Assembly: GCA_034433615.1 (NCBI GenBank)
Contig: DAOUAJ010000189.1
Coordinates: 1 to 12,520 of the forward strand
Length of the DNA: 12,520 nucleotides
Reading direction: 5' to 3'
Origin: DAOUAJ01 sp034433615
Lineage (GTDB): Bacteria > Chloroflexota > Anaerolineae > DUEN01
Position 1 is the first letter of the stretch. Every line of letters starts with the position of its first letter. Below, piece by piece: positions 1 to 6,852 of this stretch. The notes beneath the pieces were generated by a model. The model saw only the letters and a list, made by a program, of their open reading frames with translations, did not search any database and had not been told where the DNA came from. The translations under genes were made by a program, and so were the position numbers.

Positions 1-482
1 CGGGTCAGAGGGATGATGCGTGGGTAGACGGTGATATAGTTCACGGCTGGCCCTTGTGCCTGCGCTTCGGTAAAGCCGAAGAGATCGCCCGTGTTCAGGC
101 TGACAGGCCCCAGGGTATAGTAACCTCGTTGCCGGCAATCCAACGTGTAGTTCAGCGTGACCTGTCCGCGAGCGGGCAGGGTAACCACCCGGCGCACGAA
201 ATTGGGCGAATGCAGAGCCAGGGGCACCGACTCGCTGATGCGCAGCCAGGGAACAGGCAACCGGCTGCGGTTCTTGATGCACAGTTCGACCTCAATCTGC
301 TCCCCCAGGAAAGCGTGATCCGTGTAGGTGCGTTGCACTTCCAGATGGTTCAGTGCGCGCCCTGCCCACCAGCGTGCCAGCACCCATGTCCCAAACAGAA
401 CATAGACGATGTAAAAGATGAACTCCAGCCGGAGCAAGATGAAGAGTATGAACAGCAGGATGACGATAAAGGGAACGTCCAT
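1..482 (-). CDS. DUF58 domain protein, N-terminal part (runs off left edge)
   Basis: The minus strand reads open from an ATG at 482 to the window edge, giving 160 complete codons. Residues 4-38 form a hydrophobic N-terminal region, probably one or two membrane segments. After it comes the beta-rich start of a DUF58 protein: a stretch near 60-70 (GEQIEVELCIKN), then RGYYTLGPVSLNTGDLFGF near 129-147 and ITVYPRIIPL near 150-159. The pattern of a GP-x-L segment, a D-L/P-FG motif and V-Y-P is what I know of this family. The gene starts 30 bases after the MoxR-type gene, with a weak GGGG-containing Shine-Dalgarno, so it should be co-transcribed with it. MoxR/DUF58 pairs are common in bacteria and are thought to act in assembly or metal insertion of exported proteins; the substrate here is unknown. 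The C-terminal vWA-like part lies outside the window. Confidence 0.87.
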   Translation of the reverse strand, partial: MDVPFIVILLFILFILLRLEFIFYIVYVLFGTWVLARWWAGRALNHLEVQRTYTDHAFLGEQIEVELCIKNRSRLPVPWLRISESVPLALHSPNFVRRVVTLPARGQVTLNYTLDCRQRGYYTLGPVSLNTGDLFGFTEAQAQGPAVNYITVYPRIIPLT

Positions 483-512
483 GCGTTTAATCCCCAGGTA
501 ATCAGGCGAGAC

Positions 513-1460
513 TCAACGGAATTCACCAATATCCAACTCGACCTGCTCCAGAATGTCCGCAATGATGCGTGTCGCCGTCCGGCCACGCAGCGCGCTTTCG
601 GGGTGGACGATGCAGCGATGGCTCAGGGTGAGGGGAGCCAGCTCCTTCACATCGTCCGGGAGCACGTAGTCACGCCCGCGCATGGCGGCCAGGGCTTGGC
701 TGCCGCGGAACAGGCCCAGGCTGCCGCGTGGGCTGGCACCGAGAGCCAGGTCAGGATGGCGGCGCGTGGCCTGGACCAGATGCACGATGTAATCGCGCAC
801 GGTGTCGTCCACGTGCACCTCCCAGGCTTGCTGAGCCAACTCTGGAACACGAGAACCGTCTACCACCGGCTCCAGTCGTTCAATAGGATGTTGACGCTGC
901 AGGTTAAGGAGCATACGAGACTCCTCGGCGGCGTCTAGATAGCCCAGGCTCAACTTGAAGAGAAAGCGATCCAACTGGGCCTCAGGCAAGGGGAACGTGC
1001 CCTCGTACTCGATAGGGTTCTGCGTCGCCAGGACGAGGAAGGGACGCGCCAGGGGGCGGGTCACTCCATCAACAGTGATCTGGCGTTCTCCCATGCATTC
1101 CAGCAGGGCGGCCTGAGTGCGCGGCGTCGCCCGGTTTATCTCATCGGCCAGGAGGATGTGGGAGAAGGCCGGCCCCGGCCGGAACTCGAACTCTCGCGTC
1201 TTCTGGTTGAAGATGGAGACACCCGTCACATCGCTGGGCAGCAGATCGGGCGTGCACTGGAGCCGCTTGAAGGTGACGCCCAGGGAGGCCGCGATGGCGC
1301 GAGCCAGCATGGTTTTCCCCACGCCCGGCACGTCCTCCAGCAGGACGTGGCCCTCACACAGGAGGGCGACGACGATGTATTCGATGGATTTGCGCTTGCC
1401 GACGATCACCCGCTCGACGTTCTCGATGATGCGCTCCGCGAAAGCCTGGATCTCCTGCAC
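513..1460 (-). CDS. MoxR-type AAA+ ATPase
   Basis: This is a 315-residue AAA+ ATPase of the MoxR group, the usual family length. Visible motifs are Walker A DVPGVGKT (43-50), Walker B ILLADEIN (102-109), sensor 1 ATQNP (145-149), a probable arginine finger in LDRF (163-166) and sensor 2 in GASPRGS (241-247). The C-terminal helical lid follows. I chose the GTG at 1460 as start, giving VQEIQAFAERI. A GGAGAAAGAA Shine-Dalgarno lies directly upstream (1461-1470), and the family normally begins a few residues before this helix. Two ATG codons further upstream (1526 and 1499) fall in the -35 and -10 elements of the promoter for this gene, so they cannot be translated from its transcript. MoxR proteins are chaperone-like ATPases that usually work with a DUF58/vWA partner, and one is encoded directly downstream. 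The specific client is not evident. Confidence 0.95.
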   Translation of the reverse strand: MQEIQAFAERIIENVERVIVGKRKSIEYIVVALLCEGHVLLEDVPGVGKTMLARAIAASLGVTFKRLQCTPDLLPSDVTGVSIFNQKTREFEFRPGPAFSHILLADEINRATPRTQAALLECMGERQITVDGVTRPLARPFLVLATQNPIEYEGTFPLPEAQLDRFLFKLSLGYLDAAEESRMLLNLQRQHPIERLEPVVDGSRVPELAQQAWEVHVDDTVRDYIVHLVQATRRHPDLALGASPRGSLGLFRGSQALAAMRGRDYVLPDDVKELAPLTLSHRCIVHPESALRGRTATRIIADILEQVELDIGEFR

Positions 1461-1497
1461 TTCTTTCTCCCGACGGTATGGTCTCGATCCGGCAAGC

Positions 1498-1526
1498 ATT
1501 GTACTGCCAAAGGAGAGGTTTGACAA
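1498..1526 (-). promoter_or_regulatory. Sigma-70-type promoter for the moxR-DUF58 operon
   Basis: Read on the minus strand, the -35 is TTGTCA (1526-1521) and the -10 is TACAAT (1503-1498), with a spacer of exactly 17 bases. Transcription should begin near 1491, about 30 bases before the GTG start at 1460. The close match to consensus and the correct spacing make this one of the best promoter calls in the window. Confidence 0.75.
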
Positions 1527-1560
1527 GGGTTGTTCGGATCAAATCCGTCATGAAAAAGTG

Positions 1561-1589
1561 TTGTAGCGACGTGAGAAGCATGTTATAAT
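1561..1589 (+). promoter_or_regulatory. Sigma-70-type promoter for the methyltransferase gene
   Basis: A perfect -10 (TATAAT, 1584-1589) follows a partial -35 (TTGTAG, 1561-1566) after 17 bases. Transcription would start near 1596 and give a leader of about 100 bases before the ATG at 1700. It lies back to back with the moxR promoter; the two -35 elements are about 35 bases apart. Confidence 0.6.
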
Positions 1590-1644
1590 AGTTACAGGGT
1601 GGGAATGCTGAATGGGATCCTCTGAATCGGGATAAGGAGTCAAC

Positions 1645-1659
1645 GTGGGCGGCGATTAA
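1645..1659 (+). other. Possible four-codon leader peptide (GTG GGC GGC GAT TAA)
   Basis: An AAGGAG Shine-Dalgarno (1634-1639) sits 5 bases before a GTG that opens a four-codon frame (Met-Gly-Gly-Asp, then TAA). This lies inside the leader of the methyltransferase transcript. The spacing is ideal for translation. The tiny frame overlaps the left arm of the hairpin at 1648-1666, so ribosomes reading it would disrupt that hairpin. It may be a chance match; only the arrangement is seen directly. Confidence 0.3.
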
Positions 1660-1672
1660 CGCCGCCTTCTTG
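1648..1672 (+). terminator. Hairpin in the leader; possible attenuator or terminator
   Basis: A perfect 7-bp, all-GC stem (GGCGGCG, 1648-1654, with CGCCGCC, 1660-1666) encloses an ATTAA loop. The pyrimidine-rich run TTCTTGT follows. The structure lies between the promoter at 1561-1589 and the ATG at 1700. It could therefore act as a weak intrinsic terminator or attenuator, or as an mRNA-stability element. The T run is broken, so strong termination is not expected. Confidence 0.4.
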
Positions 1673-1699
1673 TATGTGTCAGTGCGAAACACGGTACCC

Positions 1700-1717
1700 A
1701 TGTTTCACGTGAAACAT
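1700..1717. promoter_or_regulatory. parS: parS, the ParB/Spo0J binding site
   Basis: Positions 1701-1716 read TGTTTCACGTGAAACA, an exact 16-bp copy of the widely conserved chromosomal parS consensus. The flanking A and T extend it to an 18-bp perfect palindrome. In the ParABS system, ParB binds such sites, spreads and loads SMC, usually within the origin-proximal part of the chromosome. Here the site overlaps the ATG start codon of the methyltransferase and encodes its first residues, MFHVKH. ParB bound here could also lower expression of that gene; this is inference. No parA, parB or further parS copy was seen in the window. Confidence 0.9.
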
Positions 1718-2629
1718 CAGGAGGTAGAGGGGACGCTCGACGATTTCCCGGTGGCCGTCTGCGATTACGAGGGCAGCCGTTATCGGAGCGATTTCTGGGA
1801 GGGACGGGGGCGCGAGTTCGAGGATCAGGCGGAGCGTATCGCCCTGCGCCATCTTTTGCCGGCGAGCGGCCAACGGCTGGTGGAGCTCGGTGCGGGATTT
1901 GGGCGGCTGGTTGATCTCTACGGCCCGTTTGACCAGGTGATCTTGCTGGACTACTCCCGTTCCCTCCTGCAGGAGGCGCGGGCGCGCCTGGGCGACGACC
2001 CGCGCATCGTGTACGTGGCTGCCAACGTCTACCAGATGCCGCTGTGCACGGGCGCGGTGGATACGGCCGTCATGGTGCGCGTGGCGCACCACCTGGCCAA
2101 CATCTCGCGGGCTATGCGGGAACTGGCCCGCATCATGTGCGCGGGCGGCACCCTGGTCATGGAATACGCCAACAAACGCCATCTCAAAGCTGTGCTGCGC
2201 TATGCGCTCAGACGTCAGCCCTGGAACCCGTTCGCTTACGAACCGTACGAGTTCGCCCATCTGAACTTCGACTTTCATCCGGCCTGGATGAGCCAGAGGC
2301 TGCGTGAGGCCGGGTTTCGCATCGAGGCAGAACGCGCGGTTTCTCACCTGCGGATGGGATGGCTGAAGCGCTACTTCTCTGGCCGCGCGCTGGCGCGGAT
2401 AGACGGATGGCTGCAACGGCCGGGGGCAATGTTCAAGCTGGCTCCCAGCGTTTTCGTGCAGGCGCGGCAGCCTGGCCCCCTCCCGGCAACCCTGCCAACC
2501 GCCTATTTCCGCTGTCCGATCTGCCATGCCGAACCCCTCTCGCCGGAGCCGGCGGGGGTGATCTGTCCTTCCTGCAGCCGTGCCTGGCTGCTGCAGGAAG
2601 GCATCTACGACTTTAAGACACTGACGTAA
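1700..2629 (+). CDS. Class I SAM-dependent methyltransferase with C-terminal zinc ribbon
   Basis: This 309-residue protein has a Rossmann-type methyltransferase fold. Motif I is LVELGAGFGRL, near residue 57; an acidic residue ends the second strand in VILLDYS; MVRVAHHL is the expected motif IV/V region. The last 40 residues carry CPICH and CPSC, two Cys-x2-Cys pairs that resemble a Trm112-like zinc ribbon. The substrate cannot be read from the sequence; such proteins modify small molecules, lipids, tRNA or proteins. The ATG at 1700 is preferred, giving MFHVKHQEVEG. A TTG at 1670 and a GTG at 1709 are in frame, and no start has a good Shine-Dalgarno at normal distance; an AGGAGG at 1719-1724 lies inside the gene. 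The parS overlap makes the N-terminus probably dictated by DNA function. Confidence 0.88.
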   Translation: MFHVKHQEVEGTLDDFPVAVCDYEGSRYRSDFWEGRGREFEDQAERIALRHLLPASGQRLVELGAGFGRLVDLYGPFDQVILLDYSRSLLQEARARLGDDPRIVYVAANVYQMPLCTGAVDTAVMVRVAHHLANISRAMRELARIMCAGGTLVMEYANKRHLKAVLRYALRRQPWNPFAYEPYEFAHLNFDFHPAWMSQRLREAGFRIEAERAVSHLRMGWLKRYFSGRALARIDGWLQRPGAMFKLAPSVFVQARQPGPLPATLPTAYFRCPICHAEPLSPEPAGVICPSCSRAWLLQEGIYDFKTLT

Positions 2630-2671
2630 GGGCAGGGATGCTCAGCCCATTAATCTGAGTTTAATCTGCCC
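2630..2671 (+). terminator. Nested inverted repeats after the methyltransferase; weak terminator candidate
   Basis: An inner stem pairs CTCAG (2641-2645) with CTGAG (2655-2659) and is followed by TTTAAT. An outer pair GGGCAG (2630-2635) and CTGCCC (2666-2671) encloses it. The stems are short and the T run is weak, so this may separate the methyltransferase from the ABC cassette only partly. No convincing promoter was seen in the remaining 50 bases before the ABC ATPase gene. Confidence 0.3.
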
Positions 2672-2724
2672 ATGCTAAGCTGCGCTTTGTTGTTAGTCTC
2701 GCAGAATCGCGGAGGCGAATAAGC

Positions 2725-3636
2725 ATGATTCAGGTAGAGAACCTGACCAAGGTCTACGGCGATTTCACCGCGATCCAGGATGTCTCCTTTCGAGTCGAGC
2801 GCGGCGAGGTGTTGGGGTTCCTGGGCCCTAACGGCGCCGGTAAGACTACCACCATGCGTATCCTGACCGGCTTCATGCCACCCAGCGCCGGACGAGTCAA
2901 GGTCGCAGGGTACGACATCTTTGAGAATTCCCTGGAGGCCCGGCGGCACATCGGCTACCTCCCAGAGACGGTGCCTCTCTACCCGGAAATGACCGTGGTC
3001 AGTTATTTGAACTTCGTCGCCGCCCTGCGCGGGGTTCCCAGGCGACGAGAGGCGGTCGAAAGGGTCATGAGCACGGTGAACCTGGACGATCACGCGGACG
3101 TCATGATCGGTAAACTATCCAAAGGGTACCGACAACGCGTGGGGTTGGCCCAGGCCCTGGTCCACGATCCTGACGTCCTTGTCCTCGATGAACCAACCAT
3201 CGGCCTTGACCCCAAGCAGATCATCGAGGTGCGCGAGTTGATCCGCAGCCTGGGTGGCGATCATACCATCATTCTCAGCACGCACATCCTGCCCGAGGTC
3301 AGCCAGGTCTGCGGTCGCGTCTTGATCATCAACGAAGGCCAGATCGTAGCCGAAGATACACCGGAGAGACTGACGGCCCGGTTAAAAGGGGGCGAACGAG
3401 TCTTCATTCATCTGGCGAATGATATGGCCAATGCCGATGAGGTGTTGAGCGCCATCGAAGGTGTACAAGAGGTGGCCCGTACGGGCGATGGTCAGTATGA
3501 AGTAACCTGCGCCCTGGGACATGACCTGCGTCCGACACTGGCGCGCACACTCATCGAGCGGGGATGGGACCTTCTGGAGTTGCGCCCCATCGGCATGAGC
3601 TTGGAGGAGATCTTCTTGAAGCTGACGACGGAGTAG
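2725..3636 (+). CDS. ABC transporter ATP-binding protein (GldA-like / ABC-2 type)
   Basis: This 303-residue protein is the nucleotide-binding subunit of an ABC-2 transporter. It shows Walker A GPNGAGKT (34-41), a Q-loop region GYLPE (77-81) with Glu where Gln is usual, signature LSKGYRQR (131-138), Walker B VLVLDEP (151-157) and switch His in STH (185-187). The Glu variant at the Q-loop is common in GldA/NatA-like members. A C-terminal extension of about 90 residues ends in MSLEEIFLKLT, typical of ABC-2 exporters. The start has a GGAGG (2711-2715) 9 bases upstream. The gene heads a cassette with the permease and GldG-like protein that follow. In Bacteroidota the homologous GldA-GldF-GldG set is linked to gliding; elsewhere, as here, the cargo is unknown. 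Confidence 0.95.
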   Translation: MIQVENLTKVYGDFTAIQDVSFRVERGEVLGFLGPNGAGKTTTMRILTGFMPPSAGRVKVAGYDIFENSLEARRHIGYLPETVPLYPEMTVVSYLNFVAALRGVPRRREAVERVMSTVNLDDHADVMIGKLSKGYRQRVGLAQALVHDPDVLVLDEPTIGLDPKQIIEVRELIRSLGGDHTIILSTHILPEVSQVCGRVLIINEGQIVAEDTPERLTARLKGGERVFIHLANDMANADEVLSAIEGVQEVARTGDGQYEVTCALGHDLRPTLARTLIERGWDLLELRPIGMSLEEIFLKLTTE

Positions 3637-3749
3637 CAAAGGTAGATGCTTTCGGCCACCCGTCTTAGCGGGTCGGGAGCACAGGGAGATGGCGCGCGAG
3701 CGTGGCCTTGCGGTAACCCCGGTGGTGCTGGCTGGCGCGTCAGTTCGAT

Positions 3750-3759
3750 GGAGGTGATC
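3750..3759 (+). promoter_or_regulatory. Extended Shine-Dalgarno before the ABC permease
   Basis: GGAGGTGATC matches ten consecutive bases of the complement of the 16S rRNA 3' end, an unusually long match. It ends 8 bases before the ATG at 3768. It fixes the permease start and suggests strong, independent initiation after the 131-base gap that follows the ATPase gene. That gap holds only a short 5-bp inverted repeat (ACCCG/CGGGT) and no clear promoter or gene. Confidence 0.65.
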
Positions 3760-3767
3760 GAAATTTT

Positions 3768-4490
3768 ATGAGAAATATCCTCATCATCGCACGGCGGGAG
3801 ATTGAGTCCTATTTTGTCTCCCCCATCGCTTACGTAGTCATTGCTGCTTATCTGGTGATCATGGGCATCCTGTTCTCCTTGATTGTCGCCGGTCAGCCCG
3901 GCGCTGAGGCCTCTCTTCGTTTCGTGTTCGGCAACGTGTTCAGCGCGCTGGTCCTGATCATCGTCGGCCCGCTGTTGACCATGCGCCTGTTAGCCGAGGA
4001 GCAGCGTACCGGCACCCTCGAGCTCCTCTTGACCTCGCCCGTGCGGGATTGGGAGGTCGTCATTGGCAAGTATCTGGCCGGCTGCGTGGTATTCCTGGCT
4101 ATGCTGGTGCCCACAGTCGTTTACCCTCTGCTGATTGACCGGTTCAGCAACCCCGACCGCAGCATCTTCATCAGCACCTATATGGGGGTCATCTTGCTCG
4201 GGATGGCCATCCTATCGTTAGGCGTGTTGACGTCAGCCATGACCCAGAACCAGATCGTGGCCGCCTTCCTGGGCCTGGGGTTGATCCTGGTACTGACCTT
4301 CACCCAGTTTCTGGCCTCGGTGGTAGGTGAACCGTTGTCCGGCATCTTTTCATACCTGGGATTGTTCACTCACTTCTTCGATTTTCTGCGCGGCATCATT
4401 GATACTCGCGATGTGGTGTATTATCTTAGTGTGACCGTTGGCGCGCTCTTCCTGACGACGCAGGTGCTGACGACGAGGAGGTGGCGCTAA
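3768..4490 (+). CDS. ABC-2 type permease (GldF-like)
   Basis: This 240-residue integral membrane protein has about six hydrophobic segments, near residues 16-42, 50-72, 104-126, 136-157, 161-185 and 216-234. The cytoplasmic stretch EEQRTGTLELLLTSPV (77-92) followed by a GKYLAG motif is the hallmark of ABC-2 permeases of the GldF/NosY type. With the ATPase encoded upstream it should form the transport core, probably as a dimer. The stop codon overlaps the ATG of the next gene by one base (TAATG), so the two are translationally coupled. Substrate is unknown; ABC-2 systems commonly export polysaccharides, lipids, peptides or drugs. Confidence 0.93.
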   Translation: MRNILIIARREIESYFVSPIAYVVIAAYLVIMGILFSLIVAGQPGAEASLRFVFGNVFSALVLIIVGPLLTMRLLAEEQRTGTLELLLTSPVRDWEVVIGKYLAGCVVFLAMLVPTVVYPLLIDRFSNPDRSIFISTYMGVILLGMAILSLGVLTSAMTQNQIVAAFLGLGLILVLTFTQFLASVVGEPLSGIFSYLGLFTHFFDFLRGIIDTRDVVYYLSVTVGALFLTTQVLTTRRWR

Positions 4491-6040
4491 TGATCGCGAC
4501 ATTGCGAAGGATAGCCCCCTATCTGGCCGGCCTTGGGGCCATCATGCTGCTGTTGGCGTTCGCCGCACGGGTCCTGGGCGGTGATCCCCGGTGGCTGCCT
4601 GAAGCTCTCCTGGGGGTGGGCTCGGTGTTGATAATCAGCTATGCGTTCCTACAACCCCGCGAGGTGATGACTGCGCTCACTGGCCGTCAGGCACGTTATG
4701 GTGGCAACGCGTTGCTGTTGAGTGTTGCCTTCCTGGGCATTCTGGCGACCCTCAACTTTCTGTCGGACCGCTATCACAAACGATTCGATTTGACGGAGAA
4801 CAGGCAGTATACGCTTTCTCAGGAGACGATCCAGATCCTACGCTCCCTGGAAGAGCCGGTCAAGGTGATCGCGTTCTTCACGCCTGGCGACCCGCGGCAG
4901 ACCGACGTCGAGGATTTGCTGAAGGAATACGCTTACCACAGCGACAAGTTTAATTACGAGTTCGTGGACCCGGAACAACGCCCAGGCGAGGCCAGGCGGC
5001 TGGGCGTAACCAGTTATGGGGTTCTGGTGTTCCAACGTGGAGAGAAGCAACAACAGACGTTCGGCATGGATGAGGAGGACCTGACCAGTGCCTTGTTGAA
5101 GGTGTCTCGTAACGAGCAGAAGGTGATCTACTTCGTCACAGGGCACAAGGAACGCGATCCTCAAAACTATCAACCAGCCGGTTATGGCAACATCGGGCAA
5201 GTGTTAGGGGCGGACAACTACCAGGTGAAATACCTGAACCTGGCTACCATCACCGATACCATCCCCAGCGACGCGGCAGCGATTGTGGTCGCCTCCCCTC
5301 AGATCCCATTTGCGGCGGAAGAAGTTGACCGGCTCGACAAATGGCTGGATAATGGAGGGCGGCTGATGCTTCTGACGGACCCGCCTGCCACCGCCGATGG
5401 AACGGATCCCCTGGCTGTATTCTCTACCTTGCTGGAGAAATGGGGCCTGCGCTTGCGTCGGGATGTAGTCATAGATCCCACTAATGCCTTCTTTGGTGAC
5501 GCGTCCGCTCCGCTGGTCACCCGTTTCCCCTTTGCAACGATTACCAAAGACCTGGGCGGCCTGACGACCTTCTTCCCGCTGGCTCGTTCTATCGAGTTGA
5601 TAACCCCTCAGCCGGAGGGGCTCACCGTCACGCCGCTGATCAGGACCAGCGACGATAGCTGGGGCGAGACGGATCTGGCCAGCCGACAGGTCCGTTACGA
5701 CGAAGGGACCGACGTGCGTGGGCCATTGGTCCTGGGTGTTACTGTAGAACGCCAGGAGAAGGGAAGCCGGCTCGTCGTGTATGGCGATGCCGATTTTGTC
5801 TCAAACGGCATTCTCAACAGCGTGCGGGGTGCGTTTGGCAACGGTGATCTCTTCCGCAATAGTGTTAACTGGCTGGCTGAGGAAGAAGCCTTGATCGCCA
5901 TTGGCCCCAAGCCCCCCGATGTGCGAACCATGCCGCCGTTAACGCCTGCCCAACAGAACCTGATCTTTTACGGGACTGTGATCTTCCTGCCGCTGGTCAT
6001 TCTGGTCCTGGGCGGCACGGTCTGGTGGGGACGACGATAG
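4490..6040 (+). CDS. GldG-like ABC-associated membrane-anchored protein
   Basis: This 516-residue protein has N-terminal membrane segments near residues 10-30, 38-55 and 72-92, a large soluble domain and a final membrane helix near 489-512. Just after the third helix, the stretch FDLTENRQYTLSQETIQIL (99-117) is the recognisable opening of the GldG-type extracytoplasmic domain. Later VVYGDADFVSN and NSVNWLAEEE are also typical of the ABC-associated auxiliary family. The ATG at 4490 is chosen because GAGGAGG (4475-4481) lies 8 bases upstream; the in-frame GTG at 4481 falls inside that Shine-Dalgarno. The start overlaps the permease stop. The protein probably forms the outer-facing part of the ABC complex. 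Function beyond that is not known. Confidence 0.9.
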   Translation: MIATLRRIAPYLAGLGAIMLLLAFAARVLGGDPRWLPEALLGVGSVLIISYAFLQPREVMTALTGRQARYGGNALLLSVAFLGILATLNFLSDRYHKRFDLTENRQYTLSQETIQILRSLEEPVKVIAFFTPGDPRQTDVEDLLKEYAYHSDKFNYEFVDPEQRPGEARRLGVTSYGVLVFQRGEKQQQTFGMDEEDLTSALLKVSRNEQKVIYFVTGHKERDPQNYQPAGYGNIGQVLGADNYQVKYLNLATITDTIPSDAAAIVVASPQIPFAAEEVDRLDKWLDNGGRLMLLTDPPATADGTDPLAVFSTLLEKWGLRLRRDVVIDPTNAFFGDASAPLVTRFPFATITKDLGGLTTFFPLARSIELITPQPEGLTVTPLIRTSDDSWGETDLASRQVRYDEGTDVRGPLVLGVTVERQEKGSRLVVYGDADFVSNGILNSVRGAFGNGDLFRNSVNWLAEEEALIAIGPKPPDVRTMPPLTPAQQNLIFYGTVIFLPLVILVLGGTVWWGRR

Positions 6041-6112
6041 AGATTGACGTCAATCAAGTCGGAAAGAGCTGCTCTCCGATAGGGCTGGCTCCTTCCCAAT
6101 CAGGTGGTAGCC

Positions 6113-6748
6113 ATGCGATTCCGCAATACACTTCTTGTACTGCTTGTTTTCGCACTGCTGGGAGGGTATACTTATTTCTTCGAGATCAGAGGCAAAGGCA
6201 AGGCTGAAGAGGCTACTCCAACGCCAACAGCCATATCTCTGTGGGAGATGAGCCCTACAGACGTGATCCAATTGGACATTTCTGGGCCGGACGGACGCAC
6301 TCGCCTGGTACGAGCGGGCGAAGCTCCCTGGGATCTGGTAGATCCTGCGACGGAAGCGAAGCAGCCTGCCGACGATGCCCGCGTGGACCGTATCGTTGAC
6401 ACTCTGGCCCGCCTGCAAGCTACACGCGTCTTCACAAACACGCCTGCTCTGGCCGAGTATGGGCTGGCAACTCCAGCCTGGCGTGCCGACATCCATTTAC
6501 AGGACGGCAGGGTAAAGACTCTCCAGTGGGGAGATCAAACTCCCCAGGGGACTGCATATTATGTTAAACAAGAGGAGGGGGGCACGGTTTATGTTGTAGC
6601 TGCGTTCACCATCGAGGATCTGGAGCGTTTGGTGCGTGAACCGGCATATCCGCCCACGCCTACACCCACACCTACGGCTACGGCAACGCCGGTGGAAGGA
6701 GCGGCAACCGCTACCCCACCCGCCAGCCACCTCCAGCCCGACGATTAA
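6113..6748 (+). CDS. Membrane-anchored DUF4340-like protein with Thr-Pro-rich tail
   Basis: This 211-residue protein has one N-terminal membrane helix (residues 5-22), then a soluble region of the DUF4340 type. Supporting segments are WDLVDP with a following DDARVDRIVDTLARLQATRVF, AEYGL and VKTLQWGDQTPQGTAYYVKQ; the pattern of a 'Y-GL' motif followed by a GD-x-T strand is familiar from this family. Family members are often longer, so this may be a single-copy short form. The tail from about residue 183 is a Thr-Pro/Thr-Ala low-complexity linker that ends abruptly. The start ATG at 6113 has AGGTGG (6102-6107) 5 bases upstream; an in-frame GTG at 6104 lies inside it. DUF4340 genes commonly follow GldG-like genes, so it is probably an accessory part of the ABC complex. 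Its stop codon lies at the centre of a 28-bp palindrome. Confidence 0.82.
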   Translation: MRFRNTLLVLLVFALLGGYTYFFEIRGKGKAEEATPTPTAISLWEMSPTDVIQLDISGPDGRTRLVRAGEAPWDLVDPATEAKQPADDARVDRIVDTLARLQATRVFTNTPALAEYGLATPAWRADIHLQDGRVKTLQWGDQTPQGTAYYVKQEEGGTVYVVAAFTIEDLERLVREPAYPPTPTPTPTATATPVEGAATATPPASHLQPDD

Positions 6749-6760
6749 TCGTCGGGCTGG
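6733..6760. repeat. 28-bp perfect palindrome at the DUF4340 stop; terminator- or REP-like
   Basis: Two 14-base arms (CCAGCCCGACGATT and AATCGTCGGGCTGG) meet with no spacer, centred between 6746 and 6747. The TAA stop at 6746-6748 sits at the centre. There is no T run after it, so it is not a classical intrinsic terminator, but the RNA would form a strong hairpin at the 3' end of the cassette and could protect or end the transcript. A related copy lies at 10463-10480. Confidence 0.85.
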
Positions 6761-6836
6761 GAGGAGACCTCTGTAAGCGGTAAGTCAGGACCGGACGATG
6801 TGACTGGTTCTGCTCCGGGAAGTCTGGTTGCATGGG

Positions 6837-6850
6837 AAGGAGATAAGGAG
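6837..6850 (+). promoter_or_regulatory. Double Shine-Dalgarno before the sigma factor
   Basis: Two AAGGAG motifs (6837-6842 and 6845-6850) stand in tandem before the TTG at 6853. The first lies 10 bases from it and the second only 2. This supports initiation in this area but leaves the exact start uncertain. No promoter with good spacing was found between the palindrome at 6733-6760 and this site. Confidence 0.5.
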
Positions 6851-6852
6851 AG

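Noticed and set aside
54..938. Plus-strand open frame of 294 codons opposite the DUF58 and MoxR genes
   Set aside because: It is antisense to clear MoxR motifs, shows no recognisable domain and has no Shine-Dalgarno; high GC keeps the opposite strand open.
1520..1548. TTGACA at 1520-1525 as a plus-strand -35
   Set aside because: No -10 with proper spacing follows on the plus strand, whereas its complement forms the excellent minus-strand moxR promoter.
1679..2527. Minus-strand open frame of 282 codons opposite the methyltransferase
   Set aside because: The plus frame has SAM-binding and zinc-ribbon motifs. The minus frame has low-complexity Arg/His-rich sequence and no family.
6832..6846. 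Mini-frame ATG GGA AGG AGA TAA before the sigma factor
   Set aside because: It has no Shine-Dalgarno of its own and consists of the purine-rich ribosome-binding region of the next gene.
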